Source of the DNA: Climacium dendroides
Taxonomy: Eukaryota; Streptophyta; Bryopsida; Hypnales; Climaciaceae
Length of the DNA: 64,000 nucleotides
Assembly: GCA_950106755.1 (NCBI GenBank)
Contig: OX467091.1
Coordinates: 24,321,538 to 24,385,537 of the forward strand
Reading direction: 5' to 3'
Shown: one piece after another, positions 1 through 12,499 of the stretch
Layout: every line of letters begins with the position of its first letter
How positions within the stretch are numbered: the first letter of the stretch is position 1
Translations under genes and position numbers: made by a program
Notes under the pieces: model-generated
Told to the model about the DNA's origin: nothing
The model's database searches: none
The model's input: the letters and a program-made list of their open reading frames with translations, nothing else

Positions 1-3000
1 TTACATTGAGTATGCGACGGTGGAAAGGATGCGCTTTCAGTTTCTCGCCTCTCAGAAACAACGACCTGAACAATTCACGGTGTGCTTTACTGTTTTCACT
101 ATTTGTGGTTTAGTTTACAGTTGGAATGAGGCTTTGGTTACGAAAATGGAAAATCAAGGACGTTTATTATCCTAAATAATTTGCAAGTTCGTCCATATTA
201 AGCTGTTGGTAGGTTCTAACTTGCTCATTGTTTATGATAACCATGGTCTTGATTGCAATTATCAAACATCATGCGAACGCAATGACATTTTGAACTTACA
301 CCCAAAAAATGAACGTTTCAAAATTTATTATACCTAAAATACATAATCCAATTGTAGAATCTTGAAAATCATGTGGTGTTTGTCCTACTTTCAGATCTTC
401 AGTCATTGATTCTAAATATGCTAAACGATTGTAAACCATCAAAGTTCTAAATTTCTAAATTCAAAGTTGCACTTTCTCCTTGAGGATAAGTTTGTGCACC
501 TTGAATCTAATTGATTTTATATACTCTAAATCAATCTATTCAGTGGATTGTAAATACGACTAAGAAATTGGGTTTAATATTATAGGTTAATATCCTCCTC
601 TAACCACTGAGACTCGGTCACGTCTGCTTCAAGATCCTGCACTGGCATTACATTTTCATTATTACCATTAGCACTGTTGAATCATCAGCCTGCAATTGAT
701 GACTTCTGATCAGTTTTTTTCAGTTTTTAATTAGTGATATATAGCTCTCACATCGTTTCTTCTTCAAGGCAGGTCTTGGTTAGACAAGTGCCCAGAGACG
801 ACACTAAATCGGTGGGCTTGCGGATCCAGAATTTTTTCCAAGAGAATCATCCTCAGAACTACGTTACGCACCAGGTACTATATACTTTTTACATTGGTGG
901 GAGTATCTAATCGTAACAAAGAATATGATGGCACCAAGATTTCAGAATCAAAATGAAAAGGCTTTCATATGTGTAGCAATTAAGTCAGCAAATTTTAAAC
1001 TGCCCATGATAGGTGTGGTTACTTTAGTATCTCGCTCTCAATTTCATTTCTTTGAAGGTGCAGCTTTTTTCTACTTACTAGGTTGTTATGCTTCTATTCA
1101 GTAACTTGCAAATTCCGAAATGACCAAAAGTGGATGCTTCCATATTTACAGGAGTTGAGATGAACCACCTAGGCAGCAAAATTGATCATTAGAAAGAAGA
1201 AACCCTCTCCTACATTTCTGACCAATAAAATTATCGTTTGGAAGTGTTATTATAATTGACCAGGAGCTTCCAAAATAGAATTTCTACATTTTGATGAAAT
1301 GAAGATTAATACGAGAGTTGTCTATCTCTGAGGTGGAGCACATTTTTGTCTTACAGGTCAGATCAAATTTTGTTGACCGAAAGGGTGCCATGTGCAGGTT
1401 GTTTATAAAGCTAAGGAATTGACTAGACTCTTAAAGAAGAAAAGGATGTGTGAAAGTAAACTAGAGCGATGGCAAGAGGAGTTACATAAAGAACCATCTA
1501 CTCCTCGGCCTGTAGTCAAGATACGCAAACAATGGTCAGATGTTCGACGGCAGAAGAGCGACGTGATGGACGCTATTTCACAACTAGAAAGTCAGGTAAG
1601 CTTGACTACACCTGACTTTTTCTTATGTTTTTTCTTCCCAGGTGTTGATTGGTATGACATCGATTAACTTGCGATGTACATTTTAGAATTGATAACTGTC
1701 CTAACATGTATTTGTTAAGAAGTCATTTGCTGCCGTATGAGCCCAATACTTCCCTCCTACTTTATTAGATTTCACCAGTCCAAAGTCTTTGAACATATCA
1801 TTCTTTGAAAGAGTAATTTTTATTGTACAAAAAGACACCTTTGCAGGAACTAGAGTGCTTTTGAGACACCCATCTAGAACTGAAGTGGTCAGTTAAGACC
1901 CTCATCTACAATCTCATATATGTTTATCTGTCCTAGATTTTAAATTTTAGATCTCTGGCGGCTGGAAAGTCTTAATTTTCTCCACTGTAATGCCACATCT
2001 CGGCAAACTCAAACTTGCCAAACTAAAAGAACATGAGAATTTCTTTCGCCATGAGTTTGGTTGATAAAATCTAATTTCCACGACTGAATTGCCACAATTC
2101 GTCACACAGATTGAAAACCAGACAAAATGAATGAACATGAGAGTTTCTCTTGAACATGAGTTTCGGTGATCAAAGTCCTAATATTCAGCCACATTTCGGC
2201 ACACTGAAACTTTCCAAAATAAGATAAATGAACATGAGAATTTCTCTTGACATGAGCGTGGTTGATGAAAAAGTCCTAATTTCCAGCATTGAACTCATTT
2301 AGACACTCAATTTTTTTTTCAAACATGAGGTGAACATGAGGTGTTCACTTAATATTTTGGTTTGGTCGATGGAAGCCCTATTTTTCACCACGGGAATGCC
2401 TCATTTCAAAATTTGCCAAACTACATGAACCTGAGATCTTTTCTTTCTCGAACTTGACGTTAGTTGGTTTCATTCCTTCAGATTCGTTCGGAGCGCAAGC
2501 GTGTTCTTTCCGAGGAGAAGTTCGTGATGCGCGCGGGCTTCGTTTCCTTCGACTGCCGTTGGGGTGCTGCCGTGTGCGCTCAGACGCAGCAGAGCCGCGA
2601 CCACACCAAGTGGCTGACGGAGTGGGCTCCGGAGCCTCGCGACGTGTATTGGAACAACCTGGCCATCAACTACTTGCTTCTCAACTCACGAAGACTCATC
2701 GTCACCGCGGTGGTCACCGTGCTCGTGCTCTTCTTCGTACTCGCCGTGGGTGCCGTGCAAGTGCTGGCCAATCTGGACCAACTCATCAAATACTTGCCCT
2801 TCCTTAAACCTCTGTCTCGGTGGTAAGAAGGTCTCCTCCACCCATGGGTCCTTCATTTAATTATGTGGAAAGTCCTGTCTGGTTTTAACACTGGAAGGAC
2901 ACATTTCGAACGCGCACTGTGACTTGAATTGCCGGAGTGAATGAACGTCAATTATATGCACTTTCTAGAATGAATGAGGGTGCTTTATGGTTGATATAAA

Positions 3001-6000
3001 ATGAGGAGGTTTAACCTTCGTTTGAGGATGATATGGTTGATTCAAGACTTGGACTTGATATGATGTACTTGCGGTCAAACTGTGCTAACTTAGGCTGTGA
3101 GTTTAGTTTCATGGTTTTGTGTACTAAAAACATGGTTGCCTGTGATGTGTTCAGGAATAACCTGGTAGGTTTTGTGAGCGGTTTCTTACCAGGATTCGTT
3201 CTGAAGATATTCCTGTTGATAATTCCGTATGTGTTGAGGGAGCTGACGACGTTTGAAGGCCATGTCTCCTACTCCCAAATAGAGAAATTGACGGCCGTCA
3301 AGTATTATGCGTTTCTGGTGGTGAACGTCTTCTTCGGCAACGTCCTCATCGGTTCTCTCTTCGAACAGCTGAAGATATATATTGCTGCACCTACCACGTA
3401 AGCGCTTCAGCTCAAATTTATTCTCTCACTCGATGTATTGGATGATTTCTTAAGCAATCACTCAAAAGTGGGAAGTTTTCACTCAATAGGAGACGAAATT
3501 ATGTCCTTATCAGTTTTCTTAATGTAAAGCCTCCATTAATCGCACAGGTGAACCGTGAACCTTTACCGTCAATTGTCTAGAAACTTGCACCATCGATAAT
3601 TTTGCACATTTACTTTCGGTTAGGCTCAAAATCAATTGCAAAAAAATAATTGTCAATACATGAAGTATTTTCACACTTAGTAGAAATCACAGTTCACCGT
3701 CATGGCCAATGGAGCCTCTAATGTACTACATGGTTAATGGACTCTCTACCTTTATCTTCAACATTCTCTACGGGTTTTACAATGATGAAAACTAAGAGTC
3801 TTGAACCCAATGCAAATGACAATGGTATGATTGTGCCCTATTAGCAAGTATTCTAACCTGGTTTGCTTTCTCCCTTCCATAGGATTCCCAAGGCATTTGG
3901 AGTTTCCATCCCACAGAAGGCCACGTTCTTCATGACGTACATCATGTTAGACGGGTGGACCAGTATAGCTGCCGAAGTGATGCGTCTGTTTCCCTTGTTG
4001 GGGTACCACATCAAATCCATCTTGTTCGTGCGGACGGACAAAGAACGAGTGAAAGTGATTCCAGCCACACCAGCCGCTTATTTCATTGTGCTGCCTCGCT
4101 TGTCTCTCTACATTCTACTGGGCCTCGTCTACGCTGTCATCTCGCCTCTCATATTGCCGTTTCTATGTGTTTACTTCGCTTTTGGCTTCCTCATTTACCG
4201 AAATCAGGTAATCATCAGAACTCATACTTAAAATTTTTATCACAGTTGCAATGTGCAACAGGTGTCAGTGTTTGTACACCAATTTCACCCTAGGCTTGTG
4301 TGGTTGTATGTTGTGCGAGCGAAGCATCTGTATCATATTCCTCAGTGATTTTAAACAATGTATGTGGTTGGTGAACTGATAGATGCCTTGAAACTACAAA
4401 ATTATTAAAACTGAAAATGAAAAGTGAACCATCTCTTCCCACGTACGTATTTTTCATTTTCATTTTCATTTTTCTCAAACCCAGGTATGGTTTCATGGCA
4501 TCCACGGGGACCGCTTTCAATGACGTGCATGCCCGTGTCAAACTAGTGCTTGTAATCCTGTCTGTTGGAGTACTTGTTCTACAATTTCTCAATCTTGCGC
4601 TTAGTTCGATGAGATTGTTGTGGTTGCGGTGCAGGTGATCTATGTTTATGAGCCGAAATACGAAAGTGCTGCATCCTTCTGGCCGAGCATTCACCGCAAC
4701 GTGATCATCGCACTCATAATTAACCACATCACTCTGATTGGTTTATTTTCTGTGAAGAAGGCCTTCGCCTCCACTCCGTTCTTGGTGCCGCTGCCTGTCC
4801 TCACCATATTGTTCCATCTCTTCTGCACCCAAAAGTTCTACCCTTCTTTCAAGAATTACCCCCTTCAGGTGCCGTCTCTGAGCCACTCTCACCTCTTATT
4901 TGCCGACTGTGTGAGGCTCAGAAGTTGTGGGAAATGTCATATAATAGATTTATTCTTAAAAGTCAACACTATTTCAGATTCAAGATTGAAACACCACAAA
5001 GAGAAAGTTACCAACATCTTTTTATGGAAATATTCATTACTTCAAACCATACGAGGACAATCACTTTTGAACGAGTTTAAGGATAACTCTATCATGTAAC
5101 CTCGAAATGTACTTCAAGATTGATATCTTTGTAGGTAAGGAACTCGTTCCCGTGGCTGTCCTTTTCCCGTAGGGTAAAACTGGCCTATTCACACATCAAG
5201 TGCCCATCCAAGCATATGATTTGTAAGAGATGAGATACTTTGAGGTTCTATCACAATCTAAAATACTTACAGTTGATGCACCACTTATAGTCGAAGTTTC
5301 CAGCTGGGACCTTAAATACTACCTCAAAACTCTTATAATCCATAACTTTAAGAGCATAACTTATTCATATGATATCCAAATAGAACATCCATTTTTTTGT
5401 GTAATGGAATCTTAGAGACAAGATCTATAATAACAAAATAATCCATCAACGGAAATCGTTCGAACCAAGTTCCCAACCTTATGTTATTCCCTCTGTTGTC
5501 CTCTATTGTCCTCCGTGCAGGATGCAAGGATCAAAGACAGAGAGGATCCCATTGGCGATTTAGACTTCCTGCAAGACGCGTACTTGCACCCGTCCATCGT
5601 CGAAGCTCCAAAAGACAGCGACAGTGATGACGATCCAGACACAATGAGGAACGGCACCGCCCCCGGTGGACATGACCCCACTCACAAGAGAACAAATTCG
5701 GCATCGGTTTCTGAACCCTCCAACAAGGGACCCAATTTTCGCAGAAGGTCTCCAACTAGTGGTTCCCCTGGTTCCCCTGGTTCCCCTGGTTTCCATGACG
5801 CTGGGAGCACCTTGTCGACTCCAGCGTTGTCAAGGGAAAGCTCTCATGCTAGCTCACTACCCAAGGAAGAAATTGGTTTTGGATCTGCAAGGAGTAGTCC
5901 TTACAGAGCTGTAATTGATGGAAAACAGGGAGCTCATGTGGGAGAGATGGATTGGGCGAAGAGTCAAGACTTGGAGAGTGGGAGTCCAGAGAAAGAAGAG

Positions 6001-6132
6001 AAAAAAGATGGTCCAGAAGATTGGAGTGATGTTCCACAGAAAGAAGACCAAGGTGACAGGAAAAGAGAACGAGAGTCGGGCCTTCCTTTTACTGGAACCG
6101 TTCAAGCACCACTTGGCCATGTGGAACCGTAG
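1..6132 (+). CDS. OSCA/CSC1-like hyperosmolality-gated cation channel, 5'-partial, 8 exons in window
   Basis: Plasma-membrane channel of the OSCA/TMEM63 family (cytosolic domain followed by the RSN1_7TM/DUF221 membrane region), which in plants passes calcium on osmotic or mechanical stimulus. Exons with GT/AG borders and matching phases: 1-79, 773-874, 1398-1595, 2482-2822, 3155-3397, 3883-4207, 4635-4868, 5521-6132. Together they give about 710 residues; roughly the first 200 lie left of the window. Family landmarks: EYATVERMR at the left edge, the VCAQTQQ and WLTEWAPEPRDVYWNNLAI signature in exon 4, several hydrophobic membrane segments in exons 4-7, and the conserved DAYLHPS block at the start of the last exon. 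After that block comes a charged Ser/Pro/Glu-rich tail of about 170 residues, longer than usual, with a GSPGSPGSPG run. Exons 4-8 use many G/C-ending codons, unlike the AT-rich receptor genes nearby. The family assignment is firm; the transported ion and stimulus come from family knowledge. Confidence 0.93.
1960..2465. repeat. Degenerate intronic tandem repeat, about five 95-105 bp units
   Basis: Lies in intron 3 of the OSCA-like gene and ends next to the acceptor of exon 4. Each unit has a 'cctaatttcca' block, then 'aacatgagaatttctct', then a 'gttgat' boundary. The units are strongly diverged and the last is the weakest. Related 'aacatgagagttt' words recur in the 3' region of the same gene (about 6230 and 6385). 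Confidence 0.6.
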
Positions 6133-6310
6133 TAGCAGAGGTAATGCTGAATTACGCCTAATTTTGATGTAAATTCTTGCCTAAAATGTTGGTACTTTCT
6201 TTGAAGAGGAGAGCCAAAACGTGAGTGCCAGAACATGAGAGCTTTTGTTTCTTTTACTAGAACTGTTCAAGCACCACTTGGCCATGTGGAACCGTAGTTG
6301 CAAACATAAG
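6085..6310 (+). repeat. Duplicated stop-codon region in the OSCA-like 3' end
   Basis: The stretch around the stop (about 6085-6150) recurs at about 6255-6315: 'caagcaccacttggccatg' followed by the same GAACCGTAG context appears twice, roughly 165 bp apart. The second copy lies in the presumed 3' UTR. A reading frame that skipped the first stop would not simply use the second, so I treat this as a local duplication and not as alternative coding sequence. Confidence 0.7.
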
Positions 6311-7921
6311 GTTGAATTACTCCTAATTTCACAGACTTCGATTCTTTTGTAAAATGTACACCCTCTGAACTTGAGAGCCCGAACATGAGAGTTTAGGGTT
6401 GATTTGGGGTACAGCTGTAATCAGCTCGTGAATAGTCATAGTTTATTCATACGATGTGCACAAGTATACGTGGTTAGAGAATACGTGATACAGTTGGATT
6501 AGCATTCCATTGACAGATATTTAAAGGTAGACATACGCGATGTGTTTTCCTTTCTGGTGGAGAGAAAGCATCATTTGGGTTATGATTTTAGTTGTAGAAT
6601 TGTGGAATATCATTGTAAGAATATGTCATGATTTTACTCATGATTTTGTTCATGGTATGATCTTTCTATTTTGGAAGGTGTTTTTTTTCTTTTAAAGGAT
6701 CATGTGTATGCTTGACTATGTGGAGTTTGGATTCATTCATATCCTACAACTTCCACCTTCAAAAATTTATAACTAATTCATCATTTTGTAAAAGTTTCTA
6801 GGTCCTTGCATTTTGCCTCACAAGGATTACCAATGTACAAAAAATATTCCATATTTTTTCAATGCATATCCATTGTGCCACAAGTTTTACAAGACAATTT
6901 TAGATGTGGTTACTTTACTTTGATTCTTTTGACATGCATATTTTATTTAATTATTTATAAACCTTTCATTTTGATATCCCACCTCAATTGTCATCTACAT
7001 GCCGTTTCATAATTTTGACTTGTATTTGGTAACACATAAGTGGAATGTGAGTAATGAATAATTTTTATACCATGCTCTAGTTAATGACTTACATTGATAT
7101 AATTGGCAAACATGTGAGCAACCAAGTGTAAGATGGGCCAAAGTATGGTAATGAGACATCAAAATAGGGACAAACATATAGAAATTCTAGCAATTGAACT
7201 TTTGTAACTTTTATAACTTTAGCATGCACTACACCATAATAAGATTTCATTTACACAAAGTCTCAATATATCTAATACTTGAGATTCAAAAATCTAACCT
7301 TTTGTATAGGTCATCAATGGTTGTAAGTGAATTTCCTTAAAAATAGCCTCTTCTATACAAATGCTTTATGTTTTTAAATTTTACAAACCCTTGAAAGATC
7401 TATTGACAATTCCATTAGAAGTCGTTTAGAAGACTCACTTTATGCCCCTTTTAATGACCCAACCATCTTAAAAGCCAAACTAGGGAAGTTTTGTTTATTG
7501 CTTGTTGGCATGAAATCAATCCACAGTTCAAAACTTCACCTAAATCTATATTTCTAATCATGTTTTCAAATATTAAATTTGGTTATTGTCCCAAAGTAAG
7601 GGTCTTTGAACACATAGTTGCATATGGTTCATGAGTTTCTTGTTGTAAAGAGGGTACCCCCAAAGTGCCATTTTTTGCTATTATGCCTAGTTACAATTAT
7701 TAGACCAATCAAATTTTCATGTTTTTGGGTTGGCAAATGAAAGGAGGTTTCAAAGCACTAATATAGCAACATTTGAATGTTGTATGCAAAAAATTATTAA
7801 GGGTCAAACTTCATTTTCATCACAAAGTTTAAACCCTACAATTTGTTAATAATTATTATGTGGTTATTATTGTTTCATGGGTTCGCATGTTAATTACAAT
7901 TTATTGCATTATTACAATGCA
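6311..7921. other. AT-rich interval, no gene seen
   Basis: Probably the rest of the OSCA-like 3' UTR, then AT-rich intergenic DNA. Both strands are broken by frequent stops. I see no RNA gene, protein motif or clear transposon end. Confidence 0.5.
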
Positions 7922-8891
7922 TTACAATCCTTCAATCACTGCTTGTAATCTAGAAGGCATAGAATGATATAATTGAAGGAGCTTTATACCACTAATTAAC
8001 CTCCTCTCTCTTTCAATAACTATCTTCAATTCATCTAAGTTTTTAGGGCAAATTGGGCCATGTTGCACTGCATCTTTCAAAATCTTCCAAAGGTTCTCAA
8101 TTGAATTGAGATCGGGAGAGTTTGTAGGCCAATCAAGCTTCTTCAAAAGGTGTGTCTATCTCCACTCTTCACATAGTTTGCTATAATGGATAGGTGCGCC
8201 ATCTTCCATGAGCAATCCCTATGGCACTCTACCCACAAAATGAAGTAACTCGCTATTGTAGACCACTTCAACAAAATCCTTAGCAGAGCGTCGATCTTTA
8301 AGCATAAAAACATGTTGTGACTTTTGCCTTCTAGCAAATGCACCCCAAATCATCAAAGAAATTCTCCCACTCTTAAAAGTTGGAACTATACAATTTGATG
8401 TATAGTGCTCATATGTAGTTTTTCAAATATGAATTTGTCTAGAATTTTTTTCAACTTCAAAAGGAGACTCATCTGTCCAAATAACTCGCTCCCATTCTTC
8501 TATACTCCACCCACAATACTTTTGAGCAAAAATCAATTGCTAAGACATGTGCCGAGGTGTCAAAAAAGGTTTTTTGACTACCACTCTCATGTAAAGCCTT
8601 TCGAATAGTTTTTCCAGACACTTGAGTAGGACACATATTAGTAATCTCTTAGAGCGTCAAGCAGTGATTAGCTTGTGAGACACATATAATAGCATGGATA
8701 TCTCTATTACTAAGCTTCTTAGCATGATTTTCACTAAGTTTTCTTTTGTAGATTCCATCTTTTTAAAATTTCTTCACCAACCTCTAAATTGTTCTAATAG
8801 GGACTTCAACATTAACTGCAATGTCAACTCCTATCTTCCTTGCCTCACTCAAAACTACAATGTGAGCACGAGTTTCATCTGAAATAGCCAT
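7922..8891 (-). pseudogene. Tc1-type (DD34E) transposase pseudogene
   Basis: Reading the minus strand from an ATG at 8891 gives a degraded Tc1/mariner transposase of about 320 codons. The first catalytic Asp is in VIWTDESPF, the second in MEDGAPIHYS, and the Glu in SPDLNSIENLW. Exactly 34 codons separate the second Asp from the Glu, which is the Tc1 DD34E spacing. WGAFARRQ and LDWPTNSPDLN match the family. The frame is broken by several stops (for example after HI, after GRVP and after EEWR) and by at least one frameshift in the N-terminal half, so it is inactive. The N-terminal part keeps helix-turn-helix-like sequence. I found no terminal inverted repeats on either side. Confidence 0.88.
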
Positions 8892-9480
8892 CAAAATGGT
8901 AAGTGGATCTAAAAAAAAGACAAACCAACCTCATGCCCTAAGCACTCAAATCTTAATCAAACCTTTATCAATGATCACCCACCATCCATGATCTAGCCCC
9001 CATTCACTCAATCACCATGATCCAACCCTCACATAGCCTCTCTCACTCAATCACCATGATCTAGCCTTCACATAGCCTCACTCAACACACAACCATACTC
9101 AACCATCACATAGCTTTACTTAATCACACAGCACATAGCCTCACCCACTTAGTGAATATATCCTTCTTGCACTCATGTTCACAAAACCTTCAATTCTTTA
9201 TTTAAAAAAATAATCGCCCATCACTTGCCTCTGAAATCATCACACATCCTACCTCCTATAATGCTCAATTCTGAAAACAAGCATTCATATTGAGAGGAAA
9301 AGCTTCTTCATGCATGTATGGTGTTTAAATTTTAAACAAGTGCATTCATTGAGATGTGACTAGCACACACATCTAAATTTGGGTATCCTTAATTTTGTTG
9401 AGATGCATTTGTATTTAGGGATTGCGTCATTTGGACAATTCCAGACTAGAAGCATGAGTGCCCATATACTACAATATTCT
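8892..9480. other. Low-complexity CA/TC-rich interval
   Basis: No gene seen. From about 8960 to 9160 the words 'actcaatcaccatgatc' and 'cacatagcct' recur imperfectly, suggesting an eroded short tandem repeat. Confidence 0.4.
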
Positions 9481-10430
9481 CAATATGTCCTTAAATTGTT
9501 TCTCACAACTACATATATTGGTAGATTGTGATTATCTTTTTTTGTATAGATCTTTTGACCTTCAAATTTGGCACACATGTTAATAATATGAATCATATCT
9601 TGTGCCAAAATTTTCATGATAAATAAACAATTTCTCAACCCTTAGGAGGGTGTCAAAGTTGGCAGTAGTGAAATGGCTTCCTCCATTGTTTCCCACAACT
9701 ACACATGTTGGTAGATTGTGTATATCTTTTTTTGTATAGATCTTTGACCTTCAAATTTGGCACAAATGTTACTAATATAGAGAAGATATTGTCACAAAAG
9801 TTTCATGCCAAATAAGAAAAAACTCAGCCCTTGGGAGCGTGTCAAAGTTGGTAGTAGAGAAATGGTTTCTCAAAGCTACCCATGTTGGTAGATTTTGAAT
9901 ATCTTTTTTTGTAAGACTTTTTTGTCCTTGAAATTTGGCATACATGTTATCAACATAGAGAGGATTGTGTGAAAATAATTTCATGGTAAATAGACAATTT
10001 CTTAACCTTTGGAAGGGTGTCAAAGTTGGCAATAGTGAAATGGTTTCCACAAGTGTTTCTCAAAACAACACATGTTGGTAGATTGTGAATATATTTTTTT
10101 GTATTGATCTTTTGGCCTTGAAATTTGAAAAATATGTTATTAACATAAATTAATTTCTTTTCCAAAAATTTCATGTCAATTTTTTTTTTCAATCCTTGGG
10201 AGGTTGTCAAAGTTGGTACTAGTGTAAAATTTTCCACAGCTATCCACATTGGTAGATTTTGAATAATTTTTTTGTAGTGAATCTTTTGGCCTTGAAATTT
10301 GGTACACGTGTTATTAACATAAAGATTATTTTGTGGTAAAATTTTGTGATAAAATTTTGTGGTAAAATACCAATTTTTCAGCTCTTGAAAGGTTGTCAAA
10401 GTTGGCAGCATTGAAATTTCCTTCGCTATG
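9481..10430. repeat. Satellite-like tandem array, about five units of 174-190 bp
   Basis: The block 'ttggtagattgtg' recurs near 9519, 9709, 9886, 10076 and 10250, giving spacings of 190, 177, 190 and 174 bp. Each unit also has 'gtgtcaaagttggcagtagtg' or a close variant and a 'ttgaaatttggcacacatgtt' block, quoted here only as landmarks. The length differences come from one segment of about 13 bp just before the 'gttggtag' block, so long and short variants coexist. The long minus-strand frames through it are repeat translations. Confidence 0.85.
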
Positions 10431-11475
10431 ATTTCGAAAATGCCATTGTGATTGAGACCCCACTATACAATATATAGAATGTCTAATAGTAACAAGGTCA
10501 AGGCTAGTGTGACATACTACATTAGATAGGTTTATTACATTAGGAAGGGTCATTGCCATTTATAATATTTGTATGCGGCCTAAGCCAGGCCTAGTCAACA
10601 ATTTTACCTTACAGAGATCATTCTCATAGAGGTTTTAAAGTGAACACCCCATGCATTCAAAAGTTGTAGATGTAGAGAAGATATGCTTGCTACCATGGAG
10701 GCAAAGCAACCAAGATGTAGAGTCTCTAGCCTTCTCAAAGGTTTCGTTTTTAGCCTCCTTGAGCATCTTTTCCGACAAGGCTGCTAGGTCTTTGTCTTTA
10801 CTGCTAGCCATGAGAGGATCGACGACCTCTCTCTGTGTTGAATCTCTTGGCTATTGATCTTGTTTGTTTGTCCTTCATCTATTGTCTTGTTGGGTCCTTC
10901 TCCTTGTCATTCTCACTATGCCCACCTGTGATTGGTGGCTTTGTACCCCATTTTTATAGCAATAAAATTCTATTTCATTTATGTCAAAAAAACAAAGTGA
11001 GCACCACCAAATGTGCCACTAACCCTAAATTGCCATCTATTCCCTATATACATCTCCAAAATCAATTATGTACCTATTTGGAAAAAATTGTGTTAAATCC
11101 AAACTTTGTTCCTTCATAACTTTTGCATATGGAATCCAAATATTGGATTCTTGGATGCATTCAAACCTCCTTTCACTTGCCAACAAGGAAATATGAAAAT
11201 TTAACCAGTCTAATAGTAGTAATTGAGCAAAAAAACAAAAAGTGATTGTTTGGGGGGTACCCACCTTATTGTATTGCATTTGCTTAGGCTTATTAGAAGC
11301 AACTATGTTCTATAAATGATGGAGACAAATTTTGAAAAGGAAAGCTACATGTGAAGGTGAAATATGACTAAATTGGAACAACCGAAGTACTTTGACATAT
11401 TGAGTTGGAAAATACAATATTATACAAGCTTGACATTGGAACTTGGACTAAAGTAGGAGGTTCTAAAAGCACTTA
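10431..11475. other. Intergenic; possible LINE-type 3' end near 10990
   Basis: No supported gene. The sequence 'agcaataaaattc' followed by a short A run at about 10960-10993 resembles the 3' end of a plant LINE or another retroposed transcript on the plus strand. On the minus strand, about 35 codons starting with an ATG near 10812 read without a stop, but I do not recognise them. Both readings are weak. Confidence 0.2.
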
Positions 11476-11595
11476 GGCTCTATAATGGCTCACCTCCTTA
11501 AATGTACACTATTTGTACATGTCACTTTTTTCATAACCTTCAATAATGTATAGACTAGACATTGTACATTTTAGGAGGTGAGCCATTTTAGAGCC
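11476..11595. repeat. 120-bp inverted-repeat (MITE-like) element
   Basis: The left end begins GGCTCTATAATGGCTCACCT and the right end is its complement with one or two changes; both arms continue through 'cctaaatgtaca'. The arms are about 30-35 bp around a short centre. The flanks show no convincing target-site duplication. Confidence 0.75.
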
Positions 11596-12286
11596 CCATC
11601 CCCCTTCAAACTAATTCTATACAAAAAATTCCAAGGGTTCAAGTTAGTCAAAGCAATATGATTGTAATACAATTATAATTTTACAAATATGAATATTGAT
11701 ACAAATACTTGCATGGCATATGAGCAGGAATAATTGAATATGGGTACAAATACAAATTCCACATAGGAATATAAGTATGGCTATAAATATAGGTGTGAAC
11801 ATAGGTGCACATATTATTTGTCATTTATCATTCTATAGCAGATGACATATATATGGGGATATCCAAAGAATTTAAAAAAAAATTATTTTGGGAAGGGGGA
11901 AAGAGCCAACCATATGTTACTTCCTTTAATACCAAATCACTACCTAGTTACTAATAATTTAAATCTTGATGATGAGTTATCACTATGAATTATTCATAGT
12001 CTTAATTCACATATCCCATATGGTTTGTTTTGACCTTTTATCACCCCATTTGTATAAAGAGCTTGTCTTCTCCTCTCTTATGTTACCAAAGTCACTTCTT
12101 TTATATCATTAGTATGTGAGAGGCATGTCTTCTTAACTTTTTTGTTGATTTGGACGTTGTACTATTTGAATCAACAAAAATTCAGTGACCATTTTGTTAG
12201 CTTCCAGTCAATTTTTTTTGTTAAAACGGTCAATACAATATCCCAATCAACAAAAAATTGTTAAATTTTTGTTGACTTAGACATCA
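11596..12286. other. AT-rich interval, no gene seen
   Basis: No gene or RNA recognised. The last 150 bases contain repeated 'caacaaaaa/tttgttga' words next to the CACTA-type end at 12299 and are probably its subterminal repeats. Confidence 0.4.
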
Positions 12287-12299
12287 TTTTCTAGTAGTG
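12287..12299 (+). mobile_element. Solo CACTA-type right terminus
   Basis: TTTTCTAGTAGTG is the complement of a typical 13-bp CACTA end (CACTACTAGAAAA). Upstream, 12140-12280 carries repeated short words (caacaaaa and its complement) as in CACTA subterminal regions. I could not find the matching left end, so the element is either truncated or its partner has diverged. Confidence 0.5.
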
Positions 12300-12499
12300 T
12301 TAGGCTCTTGCAAGGCTTGAGAAGTCACCCTCAAGGTCCCCCTTGCTCAATAAGACATTTTGAACACCTCAAGGAGATAGGAAAGTGACACTTCTAATAG
12401 AACACCAAATGCTCAAACTGTCTTTTATATTCTCTACTCTTATCTTTATTGCATAAAGCCTCTCAATACACTAGAAGAAAATCAGGGGTTTTGCAACTA

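Noticed and set aside
5484..6120. Overlapping minus-strand and alternate plus frames in the last OSCA exon
   Set aside because: Shadows of the GC-richer coding exon; the chosen frame carries the family DAYLHPS block and splices in phase.
9772..10559. Minus-strand frames of 77-153 codons
   Set aside because: They run through the 175-190 bp satellite and repeat the same peptide; no protein family.
11930..12299. Complete CACTA element between 'cactacctag' (about 11940) and the end at 12299
   Set aside because: The left candidate does not match the right terminal 13-mer beyond CACTAC and has no target duplication.
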